In this document: positions 12,310 through 23,725 of the stretch, piece by piece
Layout: every line of letters begins with the position of its first letter
Position numbering within the stretch: the stretch's first letter is position 1
DNA from: Cycas panzhihuaensis
Taxonomy: Eukaryota; Cycadophyta
Direction: 5' to 3'
NCBI GenBank assembly: GCA_023213395.1
Contig: CM041465.1
Span: forward strand, 251,231,741-251,295,740
Length of the DNA stretch: 64,000 bases
Made by a program: the position numbers and the translations under genes
Notes under the pieces: generated by a model
What the model was told of the DNA's origin: nothing
The model's input: only the letters and a program-made list of their open reading frames with translations
Database searches by the model: none

Positions 12310-13600
12310 AACAATGTGTGGCACATTAACTTGGGTGCTTCCAAACATACGATAGATAAATTGAAATGGTTTATACATATGTGGGAATCTATTAGCTATA
12401 TAGTTGTCCTAAGTGACAAAAACATACTTACTATCAAAGGCATAGTAGAAGTCTCAGTAATTACTCCTAATTGTAATGATTACTATATGGAGAATGTATT
12501 ATATATACTAGGTTTAAAAATGAATCTAATTTTTATTAGTAAAATAGAGAATAATAGGATGAGTGTTCTCTTTAAAGATAGAAAAGTTATAATCAATTAT
12601 TGAGAAGGAAATACGATTACAGAAGGTGTAAGGGATAACTATCTTTATAGGATTTTAGGTAAGTCTATAAACTAAAGTGATTATTTGATTGTTAATATAT
12701 CTAATAAGATTTAAATATGGCATAAAAGGTTAGGACATCTACACTTTCTTGGCCTTCAGTTGATGAAAAAGTTGAATATGGTACATGATCTTCTAAAGTT
12801 CAAAGTAAAAACGGGCATATGTGAAACCTATATAAATGGGAAACAAGATAAGGAAAGATTTATAAAAGGAAAAGTAGCTAAAAATTTAAGATTGATACAC
12901 TTAGATATTTATGGTCCTATGCCAACTACTTTACTTAGAGATGCATAATATCTCTTAACCATCATTTATGATTATTCTAAGAAAATTTAGGTTTATCCTT
13001 TAAAGGAGAAGTCTTAATTACTTGAGATATTTAATGAGTTCAAAGCAAAAGTGGAGAATGAAATTGAATAAAAAATCAAAGAACTAAGATTAGATAATAG
13101 GGGAGAATTTACCTTTAGAACCTTTCTCTAATTTTATAAGGAACATAATATAAAGTAGTTGATATCAATATACTCTTCTCAACAAAATAGGTTAGCTGAG
13201 AGAACAAATAGGATGTTGGTTAAAAAAGCCATGATGTGGATGAAGATAATGGTTAGGTCATAAACCTATAGTTAGTCATCTTAGAAAATTTGGAAGTATA
13301 ACGTATATGCATGTTCCCAAAGATAAACATTGGAAAGTTAATGATAAAAGTTTGAAAGGTGTTCTTGTTGAGTACAATAAAGATAATAAAGTATATTGGA
13401 TATATAAGCTAACAACCAAAAAGGTCCATACTACTTAGGATGTTATTATTGAAGAGGATGATAAATTAGTTATAGAAGTCATCTCTAAAGAGACTAATAA
13501 ATAGATGATAAATTAGGGTCAAGACTTAGATATCCAAGAGATGTGAAAAGACAAGGGAAAGTAGATCAAGGAATAACTTAAATCCAGATCTTTGAGTTAG
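12310..13600 (+). pseudogene. E3 Ty1/copia protease and integrase relic
   Basis: The protease start reads WHINLGASKH at 12319-12348, where copia has W..DSGAS.H; the catalytic Asp is Asn and the next Ser is Leu. LYILGLKMNLI follows (family: VLYVPGLKKNLLS). The GAG-pre-integrase block reads IWHKRLGHLHF near 12715. Integrase core blocks follow: LIHLDIYGPMP (12892-12924), an IYDYSKK block, ELRLDNRGEF (13083), and QQNRLAERTNR (13180-13210), which keeps the third catalytic residue, Glu. From 13261 a FGSITYMHVPKDK block gives the copia integrase C-terminus. At least eight stops interrupt the reading. RT, expected next, is absent. Confidence 0.75.
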
Positions 13601-13842
13601 TAGATTATTGAGCTAATCTAAAGACTAAGCCAAAGAAGGAAAGAATTGAGGAGTAAGAATTTGAAGACATTTAGGAGATACAATTAGAACCTAAGGTCAT
13701 TTCATTCATCAAATTTTCTAAACGATACTTAAAGACCATTAAGTAAGCTCAGTTACCCAAGATAAAGGGAAAATAAAAATCAAAGATAAGACATGATACT
13801 TTTCCACCAAGCTAGTTTGATAAAGTCAATTGATCATATGAA

Positions 13843-13855
13843 CATTAAGGAGGAG
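13843..13855 (+). promoter_or_regulatory. E3 polypurine tract
   Basis: CATTAAGGAGGAG lies directly before the TGTAAA start of the right LTR. This is the usual place for the plus-strand DNA primer of a copia element. Confidence 0.6.
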
Positions 13856-14154
13856 TGTAAAAATTAATGTTCATATGAAAATAAGATAGTGGAAAGTTAT
13901 TAGGGCTAATGATAAATATCATGGGAGTTACTAAAGTCATAAATGGACTTGTGGCAAGTGTCACGATAGTTATGAATTTTTTTGGACCATTATTAATCTT
14001 GTATATATATTAAGGTTATATTATATGTATTGTAAATAATTGGAGATCATTCTTAATAAATGGAAACAATTTATAAGTAGACTAGTTCTATTTAATATTT
14101 ATATTTTGATGTATGTAGTTTGGTTCTACTTTCAGTCCTATATTCATAGCAACA
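13856..14154 (+). repeat. E3 3' LTR
   Basis: Direct repeat of 9741-10032, about 299 bp, beginning TG and ending ...GCAACA. It is strongly diverged from the left copy, in keeping with an old insertion. Confidence 0.75.
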
Positions 14155-14220
14155 AAATTTAAAACTATTTACAATAATGTAAATGGCATTAGGACAGTGC
14201 TTTCTTTAAAGGAAGGGGGA
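14155..14220 (+). pseudogene. E2 pol terminus and polypurine tract
   Basis: Beyond E3 the frame reads VLSLKEGGC. Plant Ty3/gypsy pol genes often end with an F/L-KEGG or RGEG motif whose codons overlap the polypurine tract, here AAAGGAAGGGGGA at 14208-14220. An LTR-like TGTAAGGACCC starts immediately after it. This fits E2 pol continuing across the E3 insertion. Confidence 0.55.
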
Positions 14221-14640
14221 TGTAAGGACCCAATCTTGAGGTAACCATTCATTAACTCATGCTTCTATAATCTCTTCATAAAATATCAGTTATGCACATA
14301 TGTTATTTTATATCCTCTTCTTCTTATTCATCTTCTCTTTATATTATGTAATGAATGTAATGGTATGTATTAGTTTCTTATTTTATACTAATCCTATATA
14401 AGGTGGAAGCCATTTTAAGCTCCACCATATGTGAGGGTTCACCACCTTATTTAATTGTTCATCCTTGTAAGGTTAAAGCTATTTCACACACTCCATTATG
14501 TGTTAAGATGCACCATCTTATTATTTTTAGATTGGACATTTACTCATGATAATCATGCTACAAGGTGTTATATTTTATTCTAACACTTTACTATATGAAA
14601 TATATTTATTTTTGTTGTGGATTACATCACTACAAAAGGT
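14221..14640 (+). repeat. Probable E2 3' LTR, with internal 69-bp duplication
   Basis: It starts TGTAAGGACCCAATC right after a strong polypurine tract, as plant gypsy LTRs do. Inside, two degenerate tandem units of about 69 bp (14399-14467 and 14468-14536) share the pattern AAGGT..AAGC..TT...CTCCA. No matching 5' LTR was found upstream of E2 gag, so the right boundary is only a guess. The E4 start at 7795 (TGTAATACCCAAT) looks similar in its first bases, but the similarity does not clearly continue. Confidence 0.4.
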
Positions 14641-15598
14641 AACCATATTGCTTCTAAAGGGAAAGAGAGAGGAGATGGTATGAATGAAGGAGGAATAGAG
14701 GGGTAGGAATAAGTGTAAGGGTAATAATAGGCATGAAATTAAAACCTACAAAAGAACACATTGTGAAATGATGATTCTAGTTGAGTAATACAATATGAAA
14801 TAAAAGATTCCACCAAGTGAAATAATGGAGTTTAGGCTTTCCATTAACTAGTTGATCATTGAAAATAAAGTTCTAAAGAAGAAGCAATAAAGGATTAAAG
14901 GGGTTCTATAGGGTAAAATTATTAAGTATTGACCATTACTCATAATCTTAAAAATGAGTAAATGAATGAGTTTAATCTAGATATCTATCCTAGAAATCAT
15001 GAAATGCAAGGGCCAAATACAAAGAGGAAGTACCTACATATTCATATATAAGCTCGTGAGTGTGGAATCCACTTTCACCAATGTGAAAAATAAGGGAATC
15101 AACCCACAAATCTATGCACTGAGAGGGGCTACCAACATTTCCAATGCAAACATACAAAGGAGAATGTCCACAACCCCATAGATGGACCTCTAAGTGCTAA
15201 ATACTTGTCAAAAAATTTATGAAATTATGTAGATAAAGGGCCAATTATCTAAAATATAGAGAATTGGTTATAACTCTTGTAATAAATATCAAAAACACTT
15301 TAGATCAATAATATTCAAATATAATTAATGCTATTTTCACGCTTAAGTAGTCAATAATCATGTAGAGTTGATCCTTGAGGAGATATTCAAGGAGAATAGA
15401 GGCAGTGGGTAATTGATAATTAGAAATAAGATTTATTTTTAGCAACCATTATGTGCAATATTCTAGCCAGTAAGACTAACTTCTACCACATAACATAAAT
15501 GGCATTTAACAAAGAAATGGCTGTAGGAATTATGAAGTAAGTAAGAAAAAAGACACAAGAGAGATCTATGGGAAAAAGCCAACAAGAAGAAAAGAAAC

Positions 15599-15638
<40 letters not shown>

Positions 15639-15831
15639 ATTTACAAGGAAAAATGATAGAGAATAGGCTGGTTTTGATATTAGAAGCTTATTTTGGGTTG
15701 AAGAAAAGATTGCATATTATAGATAAACATAATCAAACCTATAAAAAGGCATGATTGGCATATGTCAAAAACTTATGTGAGAATTGCAACTATAATCTCT
15801 TTGGACTACTGTTTTTGGGTGCAAAATTACC
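14641..15831. other. Stretch without recognisable gene
   Basis: No retrotransposon motif and no frame that looks real. The 60-codon frame at 14999-15181 has no recognisable features. It probably belongs to the 3' untranslated region of E1 or to older debris. Confidence 0.4.
15599..15638. repeat. Compound microsatellite (TA)n(GA)n
   Basis: A TA run changes directly into a GA run of about 13 units. Confidence 0.95.
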
Positions 15832-15844
15832 TTAAGGGATAAGA
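15832..15844 (+). promoter_or_regulatory. E1 polypurine tract
   Basis: TTAAGGGATAAGA precedes the TGTTGAG start of the second LTR copy. It is purine-rich and correctly placed, so it probably primed plus-strand DNA synthesis of E1. Confidence 0.45.
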
Positions 15845-16895
15845 TGTTGAGTTAGATATTCCCCCATGCTCCGATATTGATTGATACTTATAAGGAAGTT
15901 GAGTTGGTTACTTCCTTTGTTAGTTATTTTATGATTAAGGATGTTGAGTGGTTTCTCCCCCTAAGCTCTTGATGTATAACGATGTTGAGAGATCACTCCA
16001 CTTACGGATTTGCTTATAAATAAGAATTTTGAGTAGTTTCTCCTCTTGATTTTGGTTGTATAATGACATAATGCTTGACTTGTTTGGATTCACACTCTCA
16101 TCAATAATGGTTTTGTGATATGATATAAACATTTATTATGATGAGCAGGCAATGTCAACACATTACAAGATTATTGATATATATGTTATACAATAGGGTA
16201 GTCCATCAAGATGAAATTTATAAGGATCCATAGGTGACTTGATATTCTTGGTCTGGTCTTGGTGAACAAGCAAGTTATACAAGGGAATATATGGATGCAA
16301 TAGTGAATATTACTTATCTTGAATAATGATGTAGAGTATATAAGGCATTTGATGACTATATAAATAATTGTTATAATAGTTTGATATGCTACTTAGAAAA
16401 TTATGTAAAAATAGTGATTCGCTAGTACTCTTGCATTCATACCATTTGCTCCAACTCAAAGTCACATTTCTTATAGGCATGTGGATAGCTAGGAGGTGAA
16501 TCTTTTGATTGAAATTTGGTTGGTTGGCTTCATTCCTTATACATCATAGGTGGATTATTCTTATGATGAGATATATATTATGAAATTTTATACTCTTATA
16601 TAAATATTTAGTTATGGCTTATTGTAACTCTATAAGAATAATTACTTAAGGTTGACCATAACTCTTATACGATTCTTAGTTGAAAGAAAGAAATTTATGC
16701 ATGATCATTTAGCACCTTTGAGTCTTAGGACTGCATACATCCTTTGGTGAATATTCCAGTAAGGCTTCATAATTTCAAGATTATTATACAATTAGGTGCT
16801 AAATATTTATTGCAAAAAAATTGAGTACATTACTTTGGTACCATAATCAACTATAGACAAAGTTTCTCAAGGTAAGATGTGTTAGGGCCCTTATA
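15845..16895 (+). repeat. E1 3' LTR (about 1.05 kb)
   Basis: Direct repeat of 1613-2593, ending CCTTATA like that copy. The sequence after the end differs: the left copy is followed by a primer-binding site, while this one is followed by a Ty3/gypsy integrase fragment, as expected for a right LTR at an insertion point. GGTAA at 16896-16900 would be the target duplication, but I could not match it on the left because that boundary is unclear. Confidence 0.6.
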
Positions 16896-17390
16896 GGTAA
16901 TACCATCATATTGGCTACTAAAAATTACTTTATTAGATGGTCTAAAGCTACTCCTTCTAAAGGGGCTAACACTATAGTGATCATTAATTTCCTAGAGTAG
17001 AGATTGATACCAAGGTTTAGAGCTCTTACTCAACTAGTATTTGATAATAGACCAACATTTTTATCTTAATAGATGGATACCTTTTCAAATTAGGGATTCT
17101 TAGAAGCAAAAGTTACATTAAATATGGCTAAAGATAAAGCAACTAAAAGAAACATCCTCCCAATGATTTAGAATGATCCTCTCAATCTATAGGGAGGATA
17201 TCATAATATGCCAAACAAGGCCATAGAGGCTTATCCTAAATTCAATGGAGATAAAATAGTTACTATTAAGTATTAAAAGTCATCCAAAATCTAAGATCTA
17301 TATGCTTCTATCATAAAACAAGGCTAAACTATAGAAATAATGTAATGAACATTCAAAACAAGAGCAGAACAATGATTTGCAATGATTAAC
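16896..17390 (+). pseudogene. Ty3/gypsy fragments: integrase piece and gag piece
   Basis: About 16913-17080 reads an integrase core with YFIRWSKATP, then a FLE..LIPRF block, then QLVFDNRPTF. These match the segment around the second catalytic Asp in plant gypsy integrases of the Tat/Athila kind. From about 17200 a different protein is read: MPNKAIEAYPKFNGDK, resembling the gag read on the other strand at 52200-52740 (IPNKALEAYFELSGDE). This order, integrase then gag, is not that of one element, so a deletion or two fragments must be involved. Confidence 0.5.
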
Positions 17391-17392
17391 AG

Positions 17393-17661
17393 TGAATTGG
17401 TCACCACATAAATCTCTAAAGTGGTAGAGATTCTACATATACTTTAAATCAATGTATAAATAAATTATATGGAGTTTAATTTATAAACATCCCACCAAGA
17501 TTTATAATAGTATCATTGGCCAACTTAACGACACATACGGCAGACCCAATATAATTACATAAAATAATTAAATTTATAATAAGTGTCACCTATAGTACAT
17601 AATATACATATAACAAATATAAATTACAATGAAATGGAGGTGCCATTATAATGTTTTAACA
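17393..17661 (-). repeat. E5 3' LTR
   Basis: On the minus strand, TGTTAAAACATTATAATGG begins directly after the polypurine tract TTAAGGGAGGG (17662-17672), which itself follows the end of copia RNase H. The far end is uncertain (17393 or 17399). No 5' copy is present in the window because E5 is truncated near 28165. Confidence 0.6.
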
Positions 17662-18485
17662 CCCTCCCTTAATAGAAGCTTCATTTTTTCTGATGCCAAA
17701 GTTTTGTCGAAACGGTTCAAACTTTGGTTTACTAAGTGCTTTGGTGAAGATGTTTGCAACCTGGTCCTCAGTTAGCCAATAAATGAGATCAACTTCTCCA
17801 TTCTAGATATGTTTACAAATAAAGTGATGATAGACCTCAATGTGCTTAGTTTTAACATGGAATACTAAATTATTTGTCATCTTTAACATACTTTGATTAT
17901 CACAATAAAGGATGGTGGGTGCATGTTGTTGATGTCTAAGCTCAATGAGAATCCTTCTGAGCTAAATCAACTTTATTATGGCATGGACAACTTCTTTATA
18001 TTCTACTTCAATGGAGGAAAGGGTAACATTTAGCTACTTCTTATAGCTCTAAGAGATTGCATCTAAGTTTATATCAAAATAATATCTTAAAGTTAAATGG
18101 ATAGTGTCTTATTAACTTACCTAATTAACATATGTGTGTCCTTTCAAGATAGGAGAGTTAGTTTAGTTGTATTCAAAACTAAACTGATGTGTGCCATAAA
18201 TGTATTTGAGAATCTTGGATACAACTTTCTAGTAGGATGCTTTAGGTTGTGACATATACCTAGAGCAAATCCCAACTACATATAATATATCTAATTAAGT
18301 ATAGGTGAGATAGATAAGGCTCCCAACTAATTGCTAGTATAAAGTGGAATCAAATGGCTTTCCTTGCTCATTCAGTTTTATCTTAGTTCTTAATTTTATA
18401 GGAATTAGTGTTGGATTGGAATTTATCATCCTTAATCTTTGTAAGAGCTCATAAACATATTTTGTTTAAGACTGGATTTTATGGC
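17662..18485 (-). pseudogene. E5 Ty1/copia RT C-terminus and RNase H
   Basis: Read on the minus strand from 18485 down, this continues the RT split by E6: KYVYELLQRLRM, LNEQGKPFDSTLY and QLVGSLIYL. RNase H follows: SSIEVEYKEVVHAI, TILYCDNQSM (catalytic Asp kept), KTKHIEVYHHF and VANIFTKALSKPKFE near 17710-17760. There are some stops, but long stretches are clean, so decay is moderate. Copia RNase H degrades the RNA of RNA-DNA hybrids during replication. Confidence 0.8.
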
Positions 18486-18783
18486 TGAAAAGAGTGGATT
18501 TATCCTTCATCTCCATGCACTAAACACAAAGGCAAATATAGAAGCAAGAGAGACTTGAGAGAAAGAAAGTAGCTCTCATAAAATGGGGAGGTAAGAATGA
18601 ATCTCCTCCATTGAGCTTTTGCTTTTATATTGAGAGAGGGAGCATTAGAGTTAGGTGAAATGAAATTACACATAATGCACATGAAAGTGTATTTTACTTA
18701 AGTGATCTAATTTAAAGTTCACTTAAGACCCTTTTTCAAAATAATCAACTAATGTAATGACCTTATGTCATTAACCCTTTTCA
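18486..18783 (-). repeat. E6 3' LTR (298 bp)
   Basis: Bounded by TGAAAAG...CTTTTCA, a 7-bp inverted terminal match. It carries 29 bases around 18690-18718 that the other LTR lacks. On the minus strand a TATAAAAG box is visible (18622-18630), a likely element promoter. Confidence 0.9.
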
Positions 18784-18797
18784 ATCTCTCCCTTCAT
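18784..18797 (-). promoter_or_regulatory. E6 polypurine tract
   Basis: On the minus strand ATGAAGGGAGAGAT abuts the LTR start, the expected primer for plus-strand DNA. Confidence 0.7.
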
Positions 18798-19209
18798 GGT
18801 AGAAGGTCATTTCATCCTATTTTATTCTATCCTATGAGGTCTTCATTTGAGCCTCTTACAAAGTAAACTACTATGACACTTTTGTGGGAAACCCTCATGG
18901 GCAAGAAAACCCACAAATTTTCTAATCTATTAACCTAGCTTAGACGACTCTTTAAATGAAGCCAGATAGCCAATCAATACAATGAATTTTGTAGCTAAAA
19001 TCTACTCAGTCTCCATATATCATTTGGTCATCCCCCATGCCCTTTCGCATTTTCATAGGTTCTGATTTTCGAAAATGATACAACCCTTATCCTTTCATGC
19101 CCACATGGGGTTTTCACGAATGGGATAGAGCAGAGACTTACTGTTGTCATTCCGCGTCCACAAGGGGTTTTCATGAATGAGACAGAGTATGATGGTCCTA
19201 TTGTTATCT
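18798..19209 (-). other. E6 3' untranslated region with short tandem repeat
   Basis: There is no coding frame after the RNase H end. Two near-identical segments around CCACAWGGGGTTTTCAYGAA, starting at about 19100 and 19157, form a 57-bp-spaced duplication. Confidence 0.6.
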
Positions 19210-19990
19210 CCTTCAGTCAGTCAAAGATGGAGGCCCTAAGGCCGAGTTACTTTCAGAACTATTCAAACTTCACCCTCTTCAGTGGTTTGGTGAAGATATC
19301 AGCCACTTAACCCATCGTGGGCAAGACTCAGCTTGAATTGTGCCATTATGAACTAGTTCTCTAATCCTGTGGACTTTTGTACTTATATGTTTAGTACGAT
19401 CATGAAATACAGGATTTTTATCCATCTAGATTGTAGATTAATTATCTACATGTAAGCTAGTAGAACTTGTTTGGGTGGCATTTAATGTATTCAATAATTT
19501 CTAAGCCATATCACCTCCTTGCTTGTCTCAGAACCAACAATGTACTCAGCTTCGGCAGTTGAGTCTGCAACTATCTTCTGTCATCTAGATCTCCATGATA
19601 TTGGTGTTGTTCCAAGAAATGTTATGTACCCAGACGTAGATCTTCCTATATCTTTATCTCCAGTAAAGTCTAAGTCTGTGTATGCATAAAGTTTAAATTC
19701 TACATTAGGTTCATACAACAGACCATATTTGTTAATCGTCTTTAGGTACCTCAACACTCATATTGCAGCTTGCTAATGATTCTGCTTAGGATTTATCATG
19801 AATCTTATAAGAATGCCAACAGAGTGTGCAATATCTAGCCTTGTGTTGGTAGTATAGATGAGACTACCTACAAGTTGCCTGTAAAGTGTTGCGTCTACCT
19901 CCCTATTGTCACCATCAACTGAGAGTTTAATATTAGGCTCCATAGGTGTATCCACTGGTCGAGCACCTTCCAACTGAAACTTTGTCATAA
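19210..19990 (-). pseudogene. E6 RNase H and RT C-terminus
   Basis: On the minus strand, an open 71-codon stretch (19773-19988) reads the copia block TKFQLEGARPVDTPMEPN and then YRQLVGSLIYTTNTRLDIA. RNase H follows with AYTDLDFTGDKD, GRSTSGYITFLGTTPISW, TAEAEYI, and the end LADIFTKPLKRVKFE near 19250. The region around the third catalytic block (19380-19480) is strongly altered and contains stops. Overall it is recognisable but broken. Confidence 0.8.
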
Positions 19991-20740
19991 GATCATTGAT
20001 ATATTTTTCTTAGGAGAGAAAGATTTTGCCATCCTTTTGAGTTACTTCAATTCCCAAGTAATATCTCATCAACCCGAGGTCAGATAATTCAAAAGTTTTA
20101 GCAAGGTCCTTCTTCAGCTGACTGATTACCTATTCATTATTCCCCGTTATGAGCATGTCATCCACAAAGATTAAGAGGTAAGTGACTTTATCATTTTGGT
20201 GCTTGATGAATAATGTTGCATCAATATCTTGATAGTCACAAACCTCATATCCAAGTTGCCTCATTCTTTCAGACAACTTGGTAAACCAAGCATGAGGGGC
20301 TTACTTTAGGCTGTACAAGGACTTTTTGAGCCTGCAAACTTTATGCTCCTGACCGTTAATCTCGTATCCTTCTGGCTGAGCCATATAAATTTCTTCTTTA
20401 AGGTCCCCGTTGAGAAATGTGGTCTTAACATCGAGTTGGTGGATTTTCTAACCCTGTTGAGCAGCTAAGGCTATAAGCATTTTGATTGTAGGCCACTTGG
20501 TTGTAGGAGCAAAGATTTTAATGTAATCAATGCCTTCCCTTTGTGTGAATCCTTTTACTACCAACCTCGCTTTGTGTTTTTCTAGGGTGCTATCTGATCT
20601 ATACTTATTTTTTAACACCCATTTATTTTGAACTACCTTTCTTCCAAGTGGTAGATCAACAAGCTCCCATGTACCGTTCTTAATAAGAGATTGATACTCT
20701 TTGTTCATGGCATTTCTCCAAGTTGCATGCTTTACAGCTT
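19991..20740 (-). pseudogene. E6 Ty1/copia reverse transcriptase
   Basis: Minus strand. The N-terminal blocks are very clear: NGTWELVDLP, NKWVLKNKYRSD, KARLVVKGFTQREGIDY (20448-20708), then [39 protein letters not shown], and the catalytic box FVDDMLITG near 20150-20180 with both Asp present. SDLGLMRYYLGIEV follows. One stop sits before KIHQLDVK, one in the segment that normally reads YGLKQAP, and others downstream. The polymerase site itself is intact, unlike several other elements here. Confidence 0.88.
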
Positions 20741-21640
20741 CTTAGTACGTTAGGGGCTCTTCATTAAGAGCAAGATGCAGTTCTACTGTTTCAAGCTCAA
20801 CGAAAAGTGATTCATGCATCCTTACTCTTTGGGCACTTCTAGTGCTAGTTTTGCCTACCACATCTGGTCGCATGTCCTTGTGTAGCTGGTAGGCTTCACG
20901 AAATCCTCGAGTTGGGAATGAGGTTTTTATTTCCATAACCTCTTGATCTTCGTTTTGATCCTGAAAAGGATCATGTGAAATATTTGGCACTGAGGAAGTT
21001 GATGATGCTAGAGAAGATGGGCCAGTTACAGATGTTGGAGAAGATGATCCCTCTGTTATGGATTTGCTTTTGTCAACTTGGTTGTTCACAAATGATGGTG
21101 TTGGATGTGTACACATTCGATTGGAGTCACAACTTGTATCCTCTAAGGCTCTATTGTCAGATTCCAAGATTTTAAGCAATTGTTCAGCATCTCCCCCCCT
21201 AAATTTTGGAATCTAGACATCAAATTCAGTAGCATCATTAAATCAGTATGAAGGCATCTTGGAGTCAAATTTGAGTAATTGATCTTCAGTCTTTGTAAAG
21301 ATAACATCTCTAGTGATGATGATTTTGCATTGTGAAGGTATGAAAACCTTGTATCCCTTTTTGTCCATAGGGTATCCGACAAAGATGCCTTTCATGGCTC
21401 TATCTTAGAGCTTATTTCTATGTTTCGCCAGAATATGAGCATAATAAGTAGAGCTAAAATTTCTGAAGTGGGAGATAGAGGGGGTTTGTCCATACCATAT
21501 TACTTGTGGAGAGGGGTTGAGCTTAGAGGGACTAATAGTGTTGATGCAATACACAGCAGTCTAAATATCCTCAGCCCAAAGATAGATAGGGACATTCTTA
21601 TATACCAGCATAGCACAAGCCATATCCATGATAGTCTTGT
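20741..21640 (-). pseudogene. E6 integrase C-terminal part and linker
   Basis: Minus strand. It contains the copia integrase C-terminal blocks: KGIFVGYPMDKKGYKVF and ITRDVIF near 21290-21400. The low-complexity Ser/Thr/Pro-rich linker between integrase and RT (20742-21179, 145 codons open) follows. The linker is normal for plant copia pol. A frame change lies between the two parts near 21160. Confidence 0.75.
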
Positions 21641-22250
21641 TCATGCACTCAGTAACTCTATTTTACTGGGGTGTACCTGCAACAGTGGTCTGATGTTTGA
21701 TTCCACGTTGACGTAGGTACAATTCAAACTCATTGGATGTGTACTCGCCATCATTGTCAATCCTGAGTATTTTGATCTTGAATCCAGATTCATTTTCCAT
21801 GCGGGCCTTGAAAGCTTGAAATATAGAAAAAGCTTCATCTTTCTTTACAAGAAAAGCAACCCATACTTTCTTGGTAAAATCATCAATGAAAGTAATATAG
21901 TACCACTTCTGTTTGAGAGAAGGGATGGGCATAGGACCACATATATCTGAGTGTATAAGTTGTAAAGGTTGGTTAGATTTCCACTAACTACGAGGAAAGA
22001 GTTGTCTTTGAGATTTAACAATAATACATGCTTCATATTTAAAGGGCTTAGAGGGGAACTTAAGCAAACCAGGAAGAGTATCTTGTAGTTCTCTTAAATG
22101 ATCAATTTTGATATGGCCCATACGAGCATGCCATAGAGCTGCTTGGGATAACTTTTGAGGAGTCAGGGTTGTTGTAAAAGCAAATTCATCATCAACATAG
22201 TTGGCTTCAGAGGATTGTGAGCCAGTTAGTCAAAAAAGTTTGCCATTAAG
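21641..22250 (-). pseudogene. E6 Ty1/copia integrase core
   Basis: Minus strand. The frame 21663-21932 reads WYYITFIDDFTKKVWVAFL, then IDNDGEYTSNEFE, then HQTTVAGTPQ, followed by a stop and NRVTECMNKT. This is the DDE integrase core with the second Asp and the final Glu kept, though the usual GVAER motif is altered around the Glu. Upstream (22040-22250) the GAG-pre-integrase region is visible but frameshifted. Confidence 0.8.
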
Positions 22251-22439
22251 AATTCTGGTCATAACTATAGCATTTGAAAGAGGGTGAATGACACAGAGAG
22301 TTTGATTATTTGCAGTTACACTTAGATCAAATCCATGAGAGACAAGGGTGGACAAGAAGAGCAGATTCTACTTCAGAGCAGGAATATATAAAACATCAAC
22401 AAGTGTAAAATCTAGAAGGCCTGGGAGTTTCAGGCAAAC

Positions 22440-22540
22440 AGTTCCAAGTCCTCAGAGTCAAAATTTTGAAAGAACTGACGATGACAAGTCATGTGTTGTG
22501 TTGCTCCAGTATCCATGATCTACGATGAAGTATTTGAGGT
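22440..22540 (-). pseudogene. E6 aspartic protease start
   Basis: Minus strand. IMDTGATQHMTCHRQFF keeps the copia protease active site D-T-G-A. The codon before IMD is TAG where the family has Trp. Reading shifts frame shortly after, so the rest of the protease is hard to follow. Confidence 0.7.
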
Positions 22541-23725
22541 AGCACTATTTGCAACTCTAAGTGGTGAAGGCAAAAGTGAATAAGCATAGCCACAATAAGC
22601 CTTAATATACTTAGTGGATCTGTTAATAACATTTGATGAAGTAGTCCCAATTCTTTAAAGGTGTCCATGAGCAAATTGCGTTCCACCAAAAGCATCTTCA
22701 AAAGAAGTATTATCAACATTATGTGCACCATGGCGCTGTTGATAACTTGGTAGTTTGTTGGTGGCAATTCTATAATTTTTGGCATAATGTCCTTTTCTAT
22801 TACACCTTTGGCACACAATTGTTTGATATCCATTCTAAGTATTGGGCTGGTTAGATTGCCTCTGATTACTGGATCTAGGTCTAGGTTGATTATTTTGGCC
22901 TTGGCCTTGAGACTATTTTTGTTGGAATTGAGGAGCATGTTGACTAAGAGGACATTGTCCTTGTTGTCTACCTCTTCCTCTTCCACAGGAATTACCACCT
23001 CTACAAGAGTATTGACCTTGATTTTTGGTGTAACAAAGATCTTCTTCCACTTCAAAAGTAGCATCAATTGGATCTGATGTAGTGGCAAAGTTAGTATCAA
23101 AGGTCTTATCAAATTCAACGAACTTATCAGTAAGATCCTCAAAGTTTAGGGTCTTCAAAGTGCCACTAGATTGAAGACTTCCTAATAGATTTTTATAATC
23201 TGGGATATGGAGACTTGAGTGAATCAAGAAAGCCCATGTAATACATTGAGTTTTAAAATCTTTATCAATGGCTTGCTTGATTGGACGAAGGAGATTGATT
23301 GTCTCACTTGCATGTCCTTTCTGCATTTTCAATTTGTTCATCTTCAATACTAAGTGAACAATTTCTAAGTCTGATTTAGTGTCAAAGTTCTTCTTAAGAA
23401 CTTCAAGAACTTTCCATGCTGTATCATGTATAGCTTCATAAATGAGATTATGTAGGGAATAATCAGTGACAAGCAGTATCCCTACATGGATTTTATCATC
23501 ATCAAGTTCCCATTGGCATTTCGTTGAAGCTTCAGTAGGAGCAGTTGGAGCACCTCCTGCTAAAGCAGTTGTGGTAGTTGTAACTGCAACAAATGGTGTA
23601 GGTTGTAAGTGATCTCTCCATAGACCTTCATACTTTGTAGTATTTCTAACACCAGTGAACCATATATCCCAATTTTCTTTCCTTTTTAGAATGCAGTTCA
23701 CATTTTGCTTGAACTGTGAAGACAT
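22541..23725 (-). pseudogene. E6 Ty1/copia gag
   Basis: Minus strand. An ATG at 23725 opens 270 codons (to 22913): N-terminal block NWDIWFTGVRN, a Thr/Ala-rich loop, WKVLEVLKKNFDTKSD, a long helical part resembling the UBN2-type copia gag, and a Gly/Arg-rich tail. After a stop the frame continues to a zinc knuckle, CQRCNRKGHYAKNY, near 22780-22820. The last Cys of the knuckle is Tyr, so it is probably inactive. Gag is the capsid that would package RNA. It is the best-preserved gag frame in the window. Confidence 0.8.

Larger units (their letters stand above)
9741..14154 (+). mobile_element. E3 Ty1/copia retrotransposon, internally deleted
   Basis: Two direct repeats of about 290-300 bp bound a 4.4-kb element with a primer-binding site after the left LTR, a purine tract before the right one, and protease and integrase remnants between them. 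RT and RNase H, which should follow integrase in Ty1/copia, are missing, so most of the 3' half of pol was deleted. The flanks (ATAAC on the left, AAATT on the right) do not give a convincing target duplication. It lies inside the end of E2 pol. Confidence 0.75.

Noticed and set aside
7795-14640. E4 start (TGTAATACCC) and 14221 (TGTAAGGACCC) as one LTR pair
   Set aside because: The first dozen bases are alike but the similarity does not clearly extend, and the second carries a 69-bp internal duplication the first lacks. They were kept as separate calls.
22489-23142. 217-codon minus-strand frame over E6 gag
   Set aside because: It is a shadow in another frame of the real gag, which reads the zinc knuckle and the Gly/Arg-rich tail in the neighbouring frame.
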